From: an uncultured Christensenellaceae bacterium
GTDB taxonomy: Bacteria; Bacillota; Clostridia; Christensenellales; UBA3700
DNA: 64,000 nucleotides
Direction of reading: 5' to 3'
Assembly: GCA_944383905.1 (NCBI GenBank)
Contig: CALWRI010000007.1
Coordinates: forward strand, 24,811-88,810
The notes beneath the pieces are model-generated. The model worked only from the letters and a program-made list of their open reading frames with translations, was not told where the DNA came from and ran no database searches. Both the position numbers and the translations under genes were made by a program. Shown here piece after piece: positions 25,669-35,023 of the stretch (position 1 is the first letter of the stretch; each line of letters starts with the position of its first letter).

Positions 25669-26544
25669 ATGAACTTTACAAATAAAGACGTAATGGATCT
25701 GCGCGCAAGAACGGGCGTAGGTATGATGGATTGCAAGAAGGCGCTTGTCGAATCCGACGGCGACATGGATAAGGCTATCGAAATACTCCGTGAAAAGGGT
25801 ATGGCTACCGGCGCAAAGAGAGCCGGCAAGATCGCTTCGCAGGGTATCGTCGACGCTTACAGCGAAGGTAACGTGAGCGTTCTCGTCGAAGTCAACTGCG
25901 AGTCCGACTTCGTCGCAAGAGGCGAACAGTTCAAAGAATTCGTGCAGAAGATAGCAAAGTACATCGCATCCGCAAATCCCGCGAGCGTTGAACAGATCAC
26001 CGCAGAAAATGCGGATCTCCTCAACGAGACCGTTGCGAAGATCGGCGAAAAGATCGTCGTCAGACGTTTTGAAAGATACGTCACGGACGGAGGCAAGATA
26101 AGCAGCTACATTCACATGGGCGGCAAGATCGGCGTCCTCGTAGAGACCGATGCAAAGGCGAGCGACGAAGTTGCTCACGATATCGCGCTGCATATCGCGG
26201 CAGTCAATCCTTCTTATATCTGCTCCTCCGAGATCCCGCAGGCAGTCGTGGACAAGGAAAGAGAGATAAGCAAGGCGCAGCTCCTCAACGAGGGCAAGAA
26301 ACCCGAGATCATTGACAAGATCGTCGGCGGCAAAATTTCCAAGTTCTACAAAGAAGTTTGCTTGCTCGAACAGCCCTTCGTCAAAGACGGCGAAAAGTCC
26401 GTTTCCGATTATCTCAAGGCAAACGGCGGCGTCAAAGTCGTCAGATTCACCCGTTACACGATGGGCGAAGGTCTTGAAAAGAAGGAAGAAAACCTCGCAA
26501 ACGAAGTTGAGGAACAGATCGCGAAAGCAAAAGCAAACAAGTAA
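25669..26544 (+). CDS. tsf: Elongation factor Ts
   Basis: Guanine nucleotide exchange factor for EF-Tu. The 291 residues begin with the N-terminal EF-Tu-binding module containing LRARTGVGMMDCKKAL and continue with IVDAYSEGNVSVLVEVNCESDFVAR and YIHMGGKIGVLVE motifs split over the two core subdomains. Its order after rpsB and before pyrH and frr is conserved in bacteria. A strong terminator follows, so pyrH depends on read-through or an unseen promoter. Confidence 0.97.
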   Translation: MNFTNKDVMDLRARTGVGMMDCKKALVESDGDMDKAIEILREKGMATGAKRAGKIASQGIVDAYSEGNVSVLVEVNCESDFVARGEQFKEFVQKIAKYIASANPASVEQITAENADLLNETVAKIGEKIVVRRFERYVTDGGKISSYIHMGGKIGVLVETDAKASDEVAHDIALHIAAVNPSYICSSEIPQAVVDKEREISKAQLLNEGKKPEIIDKIVGGKISKFYKEVCLLEQPFVKDGEKSVSDYLKANGGVKVVRFTRYTMGEGLEKKEENLANEVEEQIAKAKANK

Positions 26545-26550
26545 TTTTCA

Positions 26551-26580
26551 AAGGAACGGCATTTGTCGTTCCTTTTTTTT
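26551..26580 (+). terminator. Intrinsic terminator after tsf
   Basis: AAGGAACGGC (26551-26560), ATTT loop, GTCGTTCCTT (26565-26574) with one G-U pair, followed by a run of T to 26580. Confidence 0.9.
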
Positions 26581-26582
26581 AA

Positions 26583-27311
<729 letters not shown>

Positions 27312-27318
27312 CGAAATT

Positions 27319-27343
27319 TCCCGCCGAAAGGCGGGATTTTTTT
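27319..27343 (+). terminator. Intrinsic terminator after pyrH
   Basis: TCCCGCC (27319-27325), GAAA loop, GGCGGGA (27330-27336), then seven T. Confidence 0.94.
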
Positions 27344-27434
27344 GCGTTTTTGTCGGTTTGCGTCGCTCTGCTTCTCCGCATCGGCAGTTAATAATTGAAT
27401 AAAGGTATATAATTATATTATTTATAAAAAAACA

Positions 27435-27463
27435 TTGTACTCGGCAAAAAAATTTGATATAAT
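27435..27463 (+). promoter_or_regulatory. Promoter of frr
   Basis: TTGTAC at 27435-27440, 17 bases, TATAAT at 27458-27463. A perfect short dyad TGCTA-T-TAGCA (27463-27473) covers the predicted start. The leader of about 24 bases holds AGAGGTG. Confidence 0.82.
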
Positions 27464-27493
27464 GCTATTAGCAATAACAAGAGGTGCATATCT

Positions 27494-28072
27494 ATGATCA
27501 ACAGCGAAAAAATCGAAATTCTCGAAGTGTTCGACAAGTTTGAAGAAAAGCTTGAGAAGGGCGTTGCAAATCTCAAAGGCGAGTATGCAAAGCTCAAAGC
27601 GGGCAGAGCCAACGCTCATATCCTCGACAAGATACACGTCGATTATTACGGCACGCCCACTCCCATCAAGCAGCTGGGCAATATATCCATACCCGAAGCG
27701 AGAATTCTGATGATCTCCGTGTGGGACGTATCCGCGCTCAAAGCCGTAGAAAAGGCTATAAACGAGGCAAACATAGGCATTAATCCGCAAAACGACGGCA
27801 AGGTCATCCGTCTCGTGTTCCCGGAACTCACCGAGGCGAGAAGAAAGGATCTCTGCAAGGAGATAAGGAGCATGAGCGAAAATACAAAGATCGCGCTCCG
27901 CAACGCGCGTCGCGACGCAAACGACGCCGTCAAAAAGCTCAAGAAAGACAACGTCGTGACCGAGGACGAAGTCGCTCTCTGCGAAAAAGAGATCGACAAG
28001 CTGCTTGCCGAAGCGGTAGCCGAAGTCGACAAATGCACCAAGGATAAAGAACAGGAAGTAATGACCGTCTGA
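27494..28072 (+). CDS. frr: Ribosome recycling factor
   Basis: RRF splits post-termination ribosomes together with EF-G. The 192-residue protein begins with a helix, then the hallmark LKAGRANAHILDKIHVDYYG, PIKQLGNISIPEAR, and the long C-terminal helices with KALRN-like and DAVKKLKKDNVVTEDE segments. It is slightly longer than the usual 185 residues, mostly at the N-terminus. It has its own promoter and is followed by a stem-loop and the uppS promoter. Confidence 0.97.
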   Translation: MINSEKIEILEVFDKFEEKLEKGVANLKGEYAKLKAGRANAHILDKIHVDYYGTPTPIKQLGNISIPEARILMISVWDVSALKAVEKAINEANIGINPQNDGKVIRLVFPELTEARRKDLCKEIRSMSENTKIALRNARRDANDAVKKLKKDNVVTEDEVALCEKEIDKLLAEAVAEVDKCTKDKEQEVMTV

Positions 28073-28110
28073 CAGACGGGCTTGCTTTTGCTGATCAAAG
28101 CAGGATTTCG

Positions 28111-28137
28111 CAAGCCGACTTGTAACGAGTCGGCTTG
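28111..28137 (+). other. Ten base-pair stem-loop between frr and uppS
   Basis: CAAGCCGACT (28111-28120) and AGTCGGCTTG (28128-28137) form a perfect 10 bp stem with a 7-base loop. The T tail is poor (TATGCAATTTT), so termination would be weak. Its second arm overlaps the -35 of the uppS promoter. Confidence 0.6.
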
Positions 28138-28162
28138 TATGCAATTTTAACGGTGTTATAAT
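28135..28162 (+). promoter_or_regulatory. Probable promoter of uppS
   Basis: TTGTAT at 28135-28140, 16 bases, TATAAT at 28157-28162. The predicted start (about 28169) falls at the end of the AAAAGGAG ribosome binding site (28163-28170), only 8 bases before ATG 28177, so a transcript from here would lack most of that site. Confidence 0.6.
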
Positions 28163-28176
28163 AAAAGGAGCGTAAA

Positions 28177-28881
28177 ATGCAGGATGAGATAAAGATCCCT
28201 CGCCATATAGCCTTTATAATGGACGGAAACGGCAGGTGGGCGAAAAAGCGTATGCTTCCCAGAAAACTCGGTCACAGAGAAGGGGTCAAGGCGCTTCGCC
28301 GCATGGTCGACGAATGTGAAAAAGCGGGCATTGAAATGGTCTCGTTTTACGCTTTTTCCACAGAAAACTGGACAAGACCGCAGGAAGAGATCGACGCTCT
28401 TTTCAAAATGGTCGGCGAATTTGCCGAAAAAAATTTGTCCGAATACGTCAGGCGCGGTTTCAGGATAATGTTTATGGGAGACATCACAAAGTTGCCTGCC
28501 GATACCGTCGCCGCACTCAAAAAGATACTCGATCAGGCGAAGGACAACAAGGGCATGATCGTAAATATAGCGCTCAATTACGGCGGCAGAGACGAGATAT
28601 TGCGCGCCGTCAACAGGATCCTCGACTCCGGCGTCAGAGAGATTGATATGCAGACGCTCTCCGACTGTATGTATACGGGCGGTTTGCCCGATCCCGACGT
28701 GATCGTCAGGAGCAGCGGAGAAAAGAGGCTCAGCAATTTCATGCTCTGGCAGGCTGCGTATGCGGAATTGGTCTTCGTCGACGACCTGTGGCCTGATTTT
28801 GACTCCGCGATTTTTGAAAAAATACTGCGCGAATACTCGCAAAGAGACCGCAGATACGGCAACGTGCGCAGGATAAACTGA
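28177..28881 (+). CDS. uppS: Undecaprenyl diphosphate synthase
   Basis: UppS condenses isopentenyl diphosphate units in cis onto farnesyl diphosphate to give the C55 carrier lipid for wall synthesis. The 234 residues include IAFIMDGNGRWAKKR with the catalytic Asp16, the FYAFSTENWTRP motif, and the C-terminal RSSGEKRLSNFMLWQ and FVDDLWPDF motifs. It starts the uppS-cdsA-dxr-rseP-ispG run. The farnesyl diphosphate supply gene ispA is in the same window at 53821. Confidence 0.97.
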   Translation: MQDEIKIPRHIAFIMDGNGRWAKKRMLPRKLGHREGVKALRRMVDECEKAGIEMVSFYAFSTENWTRPQEEIDALFKMVGEFAEKNLSEYVRRGFRIMFMGDITKLPADTVAALKKILDQAKDNKGMIVNIALNYGGRDEILRAVNRILDSGVREIDMQTLSDCMYTGGLPDPDVIVRSSGEKRLSNFMLWQAAYAELVFVDDLWPDFDSAIFEKILREYSQRDRRYGNVRRIN

Positions 28882-28900
28882 TACGACAAAAGGGATATTT

Positions 28901-29794
28901 ATGTTAAAAAGAATTCTTACCGCAATAGTTTTGCTCGCCGTGGTGCTCGGCACTTTGTTCGGACTGCGCCAGTTGAGCCTTTTTTACGTCGACGCGCTCA
29001 TTCTCATCTGCATGGCTGTCGGCGTATACGAAATGATAAGCGCTTTCAAAGCTGCCAAATACAGACCGATGGCGATACCGCTCGCGATAGCGGTTGTCGG
29101 CATATATCCTGCGGTCTGGTTTTTGCGCGAGACGGGCATAGTCGCTGTCGTCGCCGTGACGGTCATGATAGCTCTCTCTATCTTCACATTCGATCACAAG
29201 TACGAACTCAAAGACTTTCTCGCGACCGCGTTCATACTGTTCTATCCGATCGTCATGTTGTCGATATTCTTCCTGATAAACGGCAAGACGACGTTGGGAG
29301 ACGATCCCGTCAACGAAAATTACGGCGACATGATCGGCATAATGCTCGCGCTGTTCATTCCCGTATTTACCGATACTTTCGCATACTTTACCGGTATGGC
29401 GATAGGCGGCAGGAAGCTGTGCCCGGAGATCAGTCCCAAAAAGACGATCGCCGGTGCCGTCGGCGGACTTTTCGGAGGTATGACGGCGAGCGTGATCGTC
29501 TTCCTTCTGTTCGACTATTACGGCGTTTTCGATACGATGAAAAACGTCAACCTGTTCGCCATGACGACAAACATCAACGCTTCGGCGGCGATCTACGTCG
29601 TCGTCGGACTTGCCGGAGCCGTCGCGAGCGAGATAGGCGACCTCGCGGCAAGCTGGATAAAACGCAGGGCGGGAATAAAGGATTTCGGCAAAATATTCCC
29701 GGGACACGGCGGAATAATGGACAGATTGGACAGCATATCGTTTGTTTTGCCCATAATATATCTGACGTTTGCGATAATCAACGCCGTCGAGTGA
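28901..29794 (+). CDS. cdsA: Phosphatidate cytidylyltransferase
   Basis: CdsA makes CDP-diacylglycerol from phosphatidate and CTP at the membrane. The 297-residue protein has about eight hydrophobic segments and the family signature near the C-terminus: SWIKRRAGIKDFGKIFPGHG followed by GIMDRLDS. The position between uppS and dxr is the conserved one. The ribosome binding site is modest (AAAAGGG). Confidence 0.95.
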   Translation: MLKRILTAIVLLAVVLGTLFGLRQLSLFYVDALILICMAVGVYEMISAFKAAKYRPMAIPLAIAVVGIYPAVWFLRETGIVAVVAVTVMIALSIFTFDHKYELKDFLATAFILFYPIVMLSIFFLINGKTTLGDDPVNENYGDMIGIMLALFIPVFTDTFAYFTGMAIGGRKLCPEISPKKTIAGAVGGLFGGMTASVIVFLLFDYYGVFDTMKNVNLFAMTTNINASAAIYVVVGLAGAVASEIGDLAASWIKRRAGIKDFGKIFPGHGGIMDRLDSISFVLPIIYLTFAIINAVE

Positions 29795-29822
29795 CGAAAC
29801 GCTCGACGTTTACGGAGAGGAT

Positions 29823-30977
29823 ATGAAGGATCTAATAATTCTCGGCAGTACGGGTTCTATCGGCACGCAGGCGCTCGAAGTGGTCAGACGTTATCCGTCG
29901 AAACTTCGGGTCAAGGGACTTTGCTGCGATAAAAACGTCGAAGCTCTCCGCAGACAGATAGAAGAGTTCAGACCCGAATACGTCGCGGTGAGGGACGAAA
30001 AAGCCGCGAGATCTCTCGAATTGCCCAAAGGCACGGCGCTCTTTGCGGGCGAAGACGCTCCGTCGGAGTTGGCTTCGCAAAAAGGTCTCGTGCTCAACGC
30101 GCTCGTAGGGATAAGCGGTCTTGTGCCGACCATGCGCGCGATCGCAGCGGGAAACGACGTCGCTCTCGCAAACAAGGAGACGCTCGTCGCGGGCGGAGAC
30201 GTCGTGATGAATGCCGCAAAACAAGCGGGAGTCAAGATATTGCCCGTTGACAGCGAGCACAGCGCGATATGGCAGTGTCTTTCGCGCGATTGCGCCGCGG
30301 CAAAGGAGATCTCGAGGATAATCCTGACCGCGTCAGGAGGCGCTTTCAGAGGCAGGAAAAGAGAGGAACTGCAAGACGTCACCATCGACGACGCGCTCAG
30401 GCATCCGACCTGGAATATGGGCGTGAAGGTTACGGTCGACAGCGCGACGATGATGAATAAAGGCTTTGAAGTCATAGAGGCTTCGCACCTTTTCGGCACG
30501 GGAGCCGACAGGATAGATATCGTCGTCCACAGACAGAGCGTCGTACATTCTATGATCGAATATGCCGACGGCAGCATTATCGCACAGCTCGGTTTCCCCG
30601 ATATGAGATTGCCGATACAGCTTGCGTTGCTATATCCCGAGAGAGGAGACCATTGCTTTGCGCCGCTTTCTTTCGACGCGCTTCGTCTCGACTTTGAAAA
30701 ACCCGATCTCAACGTGTTCGAATGTCTCGCGCTTGCGCTTGAATGCGCTTCCGTCGGAGGAAAAGCGACCGCTGTGCTCAACGCCGCCAACGAAATTGCG
30801 GTTGACAGGTTTGCGAAAAGACAAATAAAATTTTACGATATACCATATTATATTAAACGGGCGCTGGACAAATTCTGCAAGGGCGATTGTGCTCTTGACG
30901 GACTTGACGACGTGCTCGTCACGGATGCAGAAGCAAAAAAATTCGTGGCAGAAATCATCGGGAGAGAAAGAGTATGA
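29823..30977 (+). CDS. dxr: 1-deoxy-D-xylulose 5-phosphate reductoisomerase
   Basis: DXR converts deoxyxylulose phosphate to methylerythritol phosphate with NADPH, the second step of the MEP pathway. The 384 residues show the NADPH loop LGSTGSIGTQALEVV, ANKETLVAGG, the metal and substrate site DSEHSAIWQCL, ASGGAFRG and the HPTWNMGVKVTVDSATM stretch. dxs (55405) and ispG (32081) of the same pathway are also here. Presence predicts sensitivity to fosmidomycin by family analogy. The stop overlaps the rseP start (ATGA). Confidence 0.97.
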   Translation: MKDLIILGSTGSIGTQALEVVRRYPSKLRVKGLCCDKNVEALRRQIEEFRPEYVAVRDEKAARSLELPKGTALFAGEDAPSELASQKGLVLNALVGISGLVPTMRAIAAGNDVALANKETLVAGGDVVMNAAKQAGVKILPVDSEHSAIWQCLSRDCAAAKEISRIILTASGGAFRGRKREELQDVTIDDALRHPTWNMGVKVTVDSATMMNKGFEVIEASHLFGTGADRIDIVVHRQSVVHSMIEYADGSIIAQLGFPDMRLPIQLALLYPERGDHCFAPLSFDALRLDFEKPDLNVFECLALALECASVGGKATAVLNAANEIAVDRFAKRQIKFYDIPYYIKRALDKFCKGDCALDGLDDVLVTDAEAKKFVAEIIGRERV

Positions 30978-32077
30978 CCCAAATCCTGCTTTGCGTTTCC
31001 GCAGGCGAAGTTTTTAAGTGGATAGGATATATCGTCATTGCAATGATCTGTTTTATGTTCATGATAGTCGTTCATGAACTCGGTCATTATACGGCGGGAA
31101 AGCTGCTCGGATTCAGGATAAACGAATTTGCCATCGGCTTTGGTCCCGCAATATTCAAAAAGACGACGAACGCGGAGACGGGAGAGGTATTTTCTCTGCG
31201 TTGCATACCAGCGGGCGGCTTCTGCGCGTTCGAAGGTGAGGACGAGGAGGCGAACTCTCCGAAGAGTTTCAACGCTCAACCCGTATGGAAACGCATTATC
31301 GTGCTCGCGTCGGGCGTGCTTTTCAATTTCATCAGCGCGCTTATCATTCTCAACGTGTTTTTTATGGCATACGGCGAAGCGGCACCCGTGATCGTCGATA
31401 CCTACCAATTCGTGGACGAGACTAACGAGCAGTTGTTCGAAGAGGGCGACATGATCGTCAAGGTCAACGGAAAATACGCTTACAGTCTTCTTGAGTCTGG
31501 GAAGCTCGGCGAGCTTATATCCGAAAACGACGAAAACGAATTTACCGTGATAAGAGACGGAAAAGAAATTACTTTTACCGCATATAAGTCCGACTACGAA
31601 TATTCGTCTGTCGGTGAAGACGGAGAGACAGAAACGGAAGTCAAAAACGGGCTCGGCATTTCATACGGCTTCGGGCAATACAAACTCGGCTATTTTCAGG
31701 CGGTCGCGCGCGCTTTCAACTTCTGCGGCGACGTCGTCGAGCTAATATTCAAGTCGATCGGGCAGTTGTTTACAGGCGCGGCAAAAGTAAAAGATACAAT
31801 GGGCGGCACGATAACGGCGGTTTCGTCGCTCGTACAGTTGAGTCAGACGGGATTTGCCGCCGTTGCTTACGGCGTTGCCGTGCTCTCGGTCTCGATAGCT
31901 TTTATGAACATTTTGCCTCTGCCTGCGCTTGACGGCTCCCGCATTGTGTTTGCTATAATAGAATGGATAAGGAAAAAACCTCTCAACCGCAAGGTGGAGG
32001 GCATAATACACGCGGTCGGACTCGTGCTCCTGATAGGACTTGCCGTTACGTTCGATCTGCTGCATTTCTTCGGGTGA
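30974..32077 (+). CDS. rseP: RIP metalloprotease RseP/RasP (site-2 protease)
   Basis: An intramembrane zinc metalloprotease that cleaves anti-sigma factors and other single-pass proteins. The 367 residues contain HELGH in the first long membrane helix (VVHELGHYTAGK, about 36-40), a PDZ-like domain around 140-200 (EEGDMIVKVNGKYAYSLL), and the C-terminal NILPLPALDGSR motif with the third zinc ligand Asp. The order dxr-rseP is conserved in Firmicutes. Confidence 0.95.
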   Translation: MTQILLCVSAGEVFKWIGYIVIAMICFMFMIVVHELGHYTAGKLLGFRINEFAIGFGPAIFKKTTNAETGEVFSLRCIPAGGFCAFEGEDEEANSPKSFNAQPVWKRIIVLASGVLFNFISALIILNVFFMAYGEAAPVIVDTYQFVDETNEQLFEEGDMIVKVNGKYAYSLLESGKLGELISENDENEFTVIRDGKEITFTAYKSDYEYSSVGEDGETETEVKNGLGISYGFGQYKLGYFQAVARAFNFCGDVVELIFKSIGQLFTGAAKVKDTMGGTITAVSSLVQLSQTGFAAVAYGVAVLSVSIAFMNILPLPALDGSRIVFAIIEWIRKKPLNRKVEGIIHAVGLVLLIGLAVTFDLLHFFG

Positions 32078-32080
32078 GCT

Positions 32081-33112
32081 ATGACAAAAAAGGTAAGGAT
32101 AGGAAATATCGTTATCGGCGGAGGAGAGAGGATCGCAGTACAGTCGATGACGAATACGAAGACAACAGACGTCGAAGGTACGGTAAAACAGCTTGCTGCG
32201 CTTCAGGCGGCAGGCTGCGATATAGCGCGTTGCTCCGTCCCTGACAGCGCGAGTGCGGACGCGCTCGCCAAAATAGTAAAGAGCACGACGATGCCGATCG
32301 TTGCCGACATACATTTCGATTACAGGCTCGCAGTCAAAGCCGCGGACGCGGGTGCGGCAAAGATCCGCATAAATCCGGGCAATATCGGAGACGAAAGCAA
32401 AGTCGGATATCTCGCGAAATACCTCAAAGAGAGAAACATTCCGATAAGGATCGGGGTAAACGGCGGCTCGCTCGACAAGAAATACGAGGGGCTTCCGCTT
32501 GACGAAGCAATGTGCGAAAGCGCGCTCGAACACGTCGCTTTGCTCGAAAAACATTCGTTTTACGACATCGTGATATCCGTGAAATCGTCCGACGTCGTAA
32601 ATACGGTGAAGGCTTACAGACTGCTTTCTCAAAAATGCGATTATCCTCTCCACGTCGGAGTGACCGAAGCGGGCATATACGAAAAAGGACTGATAAAATC
32701 CGCGATAGGTATAGGCGCGCTGCTTTGCGACGGGATAGGAGACACCGTGCGCGTATCTCTTACCGACGACCCCGTCAAAGAGGTCTATGCGGCAAAGGAG
32801 ATACTCAAAGCGGTGGGACGTTACGAAGGAGCTTATGCCGAAGTCGTCTCATGCCCGACTTGCGCGAGGACCTGCATCGATGTGCAGGGTATTGCCACGA
32901 AGATAGAAGAGTATGCGCGCACCCTCGACAAGAGCGTAAAAATCGCCGTGATGGGTTGCGTCGTCAACGGCATAGGAGAATCGAAGGGCTGCGATATCGG
33001 CGTTGCGGGAGGAAAAGACAAGTCGGTGATATTCAGAGAAGGGAAGATAATTGCTACCGTGAACAACGACGAGATACTCGGAGAGCTGAAAAGACAGATC
33101 GACAAGCTGTAA
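32081..33112 (+). CDS. ispG: 4-hydroxy-3-methylbut-2-en-1-yl diphosphate synthase (GcpE)
   Basis: IspG is the iron-sulfur enzyme converting the cyclic MEcPP intermediate to HMBPP in the MEP pathway. The 343 residues carry the N-terminal TIM-barrel segments VQSMTNTKTTDVEGTVKQ and RINPGNIGDE and the C-terminal [4Fe-4S] domain with CPTCARTCID and GCVVNGIGE, providing three Cys and one Glu ligand. It is the bacterial type without the plant-type insert. It ends the operon; a 152-base gap with no clear promoter follows. Confidence 0.97.
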   Translation: MTKKVRIGNIVIGGGERIAVQSMTNTKTTDVEGTVKQLAALQAAGCDIARCSVPDSASADALAKIVKSTTMPIVADIHFDYRLAVKAADAGAAKIRINPGNIGDESKVGYLAKYLKERNIPIRIGVNGGSLDKKYEGLPLDEAMCESALEHVALLEKHSFYDIVISVKSSDVVNTVKAYRLLSQKCDYPLHVGVTEAGIYEKGLIKSAIGIGALLCDGIGDTVRVSLTDDPVKEVYAAKEILKAVGRYEGAYAEVVSCPTCARTCIDVQGIATKIEEYARTLDKSVKIAVMGCVVNGIGESKGCDIGVAGGKDKSVIFREGKIIATVNNDEILGELKRQIDKL

Positions 33113-33175
33113 ACAAATATAGGTTATAAATTTTGCAGATTATTATAAAAATCGCAATAATTTAGAAGTTAAATT

Positions 33176-33197
33176 CAATTTTTAGCCAATTTTTAGC
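33176..33197 (+). repeat. Tandem 11 bp direct repeat
   Basis: CAATTTTTAGC occurs twice without a gap (33176-33186 and 33187-33197), upstream of the PolC-like gene. A TTGACA (33205-33210) follows but has no -10 at proper spacing. The repeat could be a tandem binding site or a chance duplication. Confidence 0.6.
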
Positions 33198-33264
33198 TTG
33201 AAAATTGACAAAACACATATAACCGAACGAAAAACAAGACAACCGCAAGACGGACAAAGGATAA

Positions 33265-34851
33265 ATGGCACAGGCAATCGCGAGTGCGGAAACGCAGGAA
33301 AAAACCGATTTCATAAAACTTCTCAATATACGCTACGATGGCGCGTATGCATTTTTGCGTGTGCGTTCGGTCGATCTCGATCCCGAGCAGAAGACGATAT
33401 TGATACAACTCGGACTGCCGTATTCGGGAGACTCTGTGCTGACAGAGGACGACAAAAAGAAGATACTTTCGTTTGCCATTGAGATATTGCCGTCGGAATA
33501 TACAATTTCGGTCGGATACAGAAAATTCGGAGTGGATCCGGAGATAGTTTTCAAACTCGTCAAAGAATACGTCAACAAGTTTCACAGGGCATATTCTGTG
33601 CTTATATCGAGCGACAACACGGAGATAGAGTGCAAGGACAAAAGCGTAGTCGTTACGATTAAGGTCGTGCGCTCCGTCGCCGATCTGTTTGAAAAATGCT
33701 CTCTTCCCGCGAGGCTCAAGGAATATCTCGATTCTTCTTACGACCGGGACAACGTCGTCAGACTCGAATATACCGACGAGCTTGTCATCTCGGAGACTGC
33801 AAAAGACGAAGTGCCCGTCGTCATTGACGATTGCTACATAGAGATCGGCGCTTTGCACAAGCTGTGCGGCGGCGAGATAACTTCAAAAGCGCGTTACATC
33901 AGGGCGTGCACCTCTCCGCAAAGCTCCGTCTGCGTTACTGGAAAGGTGGAGAGCATTATCGCGAAAAATTCCAAGTCGTCGGGCAATCTCTATTACAATT
34001 TCACGATAAACGACACAACGGGCGTGATGCGCTGTTGCTATTTTACGAGAAAAGCTGCGAAAGGTCCTCTCGACGTGCTCGAAGAAGGCACGGAAATCGC
34101 CGTAATCGGCGATCTTCAGAATGACAGTTTCCGGGGCGGATTGTCTCTAATCGCAAAGAGCGTTAGCCTTTGCAAGATCGACTATTCTTCGATTCTTACA
34201 GAGGAGGATCTGCGCCGCAAAAAGACATACGTTCCCGTCAAGGCGAAACCTCTCGAGATTACCACCGAACAGAACATATTCGACATCGTCGCGGAGAAGC
34301 CCGCATATCTTACGGACAATACTTTCGTCGTTTTCGACCTCGAGACTACGGGACTTCTCGACAACGGCGTGCCGTGCAGGATAATTGAAATCGGCGCGGT
34401 GAAGATTGTAAACGGCGTCTGCACTGAATATTTCTCCACGCTCGTCGATCCGCAGATGCACATACCCGAAGGGGCGTCCGCGACAAACCATATATACGAC
34501 GATATGGTCGAAGACGCGCCGTATATAGAAGACGTTTTGCCCGATTTTCTCGCGTGGGTAGGCAACGCGGTGCTCGTCGCGCACAACGGCGACAAATTCG
34601 ACTTTATCGTGCTGAAAAACGAAGCTGCGCAGCAGGGTATGCATATACCCAACGCGACCCGCGACACGATCGTCATGGCGCAGGCTTACCGCAACAAGAC
34701 GGGAAAGCGCGGACAGCTCAATCTACGCGTGCTGTGCAAAGAGTTCGGTATCGAGCTTGTAGAAGCGCACCGCGCTTATTACGACGCTTATGCGACCGCG
34801 CAGCTTTTCATAAAACTTTGTGATTACGTTTCGGCTCCCGGATATCGTTAA
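33265..34851 (+). CDS. PolC-like N-terminal/OB/3'-5' exonuclease protein without polymerase domain
   Basis: A 528-residue protein that matches only the front part of Gram-positive DNA polymerase III PolC (normally about 1400 residues). Residues about 10-190 resemble the PolC N-terminal domain; about 222-303 form an OB fold (VTGKVESIIAKNSKSSGNLY); about 350-515 are a DEDDh exonuclease with all five catalytic residues: Asp358 and Glu360 (VFDLETTGL), Asp446 (HNGDKFDF), His502 and Asp507 (HRAYYDAYAT). The PHP and polymerase domains are absent and the stop is a clean TAA with no coding remnant behind. It occupies the usual polC position between ispG and rimP. It may be a separate proofreading or repair exonuclease. 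The ribosome binding site AAAGG is weak. Confidence 0.88.
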   Translation: MAQAIASAETQEKTDFIKLLNIRYDGAYAFLRVRSVDLDPEQKTILIQLGLPYSGDSVLTEDDKKKILSFAIEILPSEYTISVGYRKFGVDPEIVFKLVKEYVNKFHRAYSVLISSDNTEIECKDKSVVVTIKVVRSVADLFEKCSLPARLKEYLDSSYDRDNVVRLEYTDELVISETAKDEVPVVIDDCYIEIGALHKLCGGEITSKARYIRACTSPQSSVCVTGKVESIIAKNSKSSGNLYYNFTINDTTGVMRCCYFTRKAAKGPLDVLEEGTEIAVIGDLQNDSFRGGLSLIAKSVSLCKIDYSSILTEEDLRRKKTYVPVKAKPLEITTEQNIFDIVAEKPAYLTDNTFVVFDLETTGLLDNGVPCRIIEIGAVKIVNGVCTEYFSTLVDPQMHIPEGASATNHIYDDMVEDAPYIEDVLPDFLAWVGNAVLVAHNGDKFDFIVLKNEAAQQGMHIPNATRDTIVMAQAYRNKTGKRGQLNLRVLCKEFGIELVEAHRAYYDAYATAQLFIKLCDYVSAPGYR

Positions 34852-34857
34852 GTCTCT

Positions 34858-34890
34858 TTTTTGCAAGATGTGTTACTCAACTTGCAAAAA
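34858..34890. repeat. Inverted repeat after the PolC-like gene
   Basis: TTTTTGCAAG (34858-34867) and CTTGCAAAAA (34881-34890), a 10 bp stem with a 13-base loop. No T run follows on either strand, so termination is uncertain. Confidence 0.45.
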
Positions 34891-34945
34891 CTGCAGATAA
34901 ACGACTCCCGCAAAGCATTTTTTAACACAAATCTGTAAAAATCTG

Positions 34946-34974
34946 TTGATTTTGTGTTTTTTGTATGATAATAT
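34946..34974 (+). promoter_or_regulatory. Promoter of the rimP-nusA-infB operon
   Basis: TTGATT at 34946-34951, 17 bases, TAATAT at 34969-34974, predicted start about 34981. The leader to ATG 35044 is about 63 bases. Confidence 0.6.
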
Positions 34975-35001
34975 AAGTATGCAAGATAGTATTGACTTAC
35001 T

Positions 35002-35023
35002 AAGCGGCTGATATCAGTCGCTT
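35002..35023 (+). other. Long palindrome in the rimP leader
   Basis: AAGCGGCTGAT (35002-35012) pairs with ATCAGTCGCTT (35013-35023), one G-U. As RNA it would form a hairpin with the central bases as loop, 9 bases ahead of the AAGGAGG site. It may serve control of the nusA operon, which is autoregulated in some bacteria. Confidence 0.5.
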
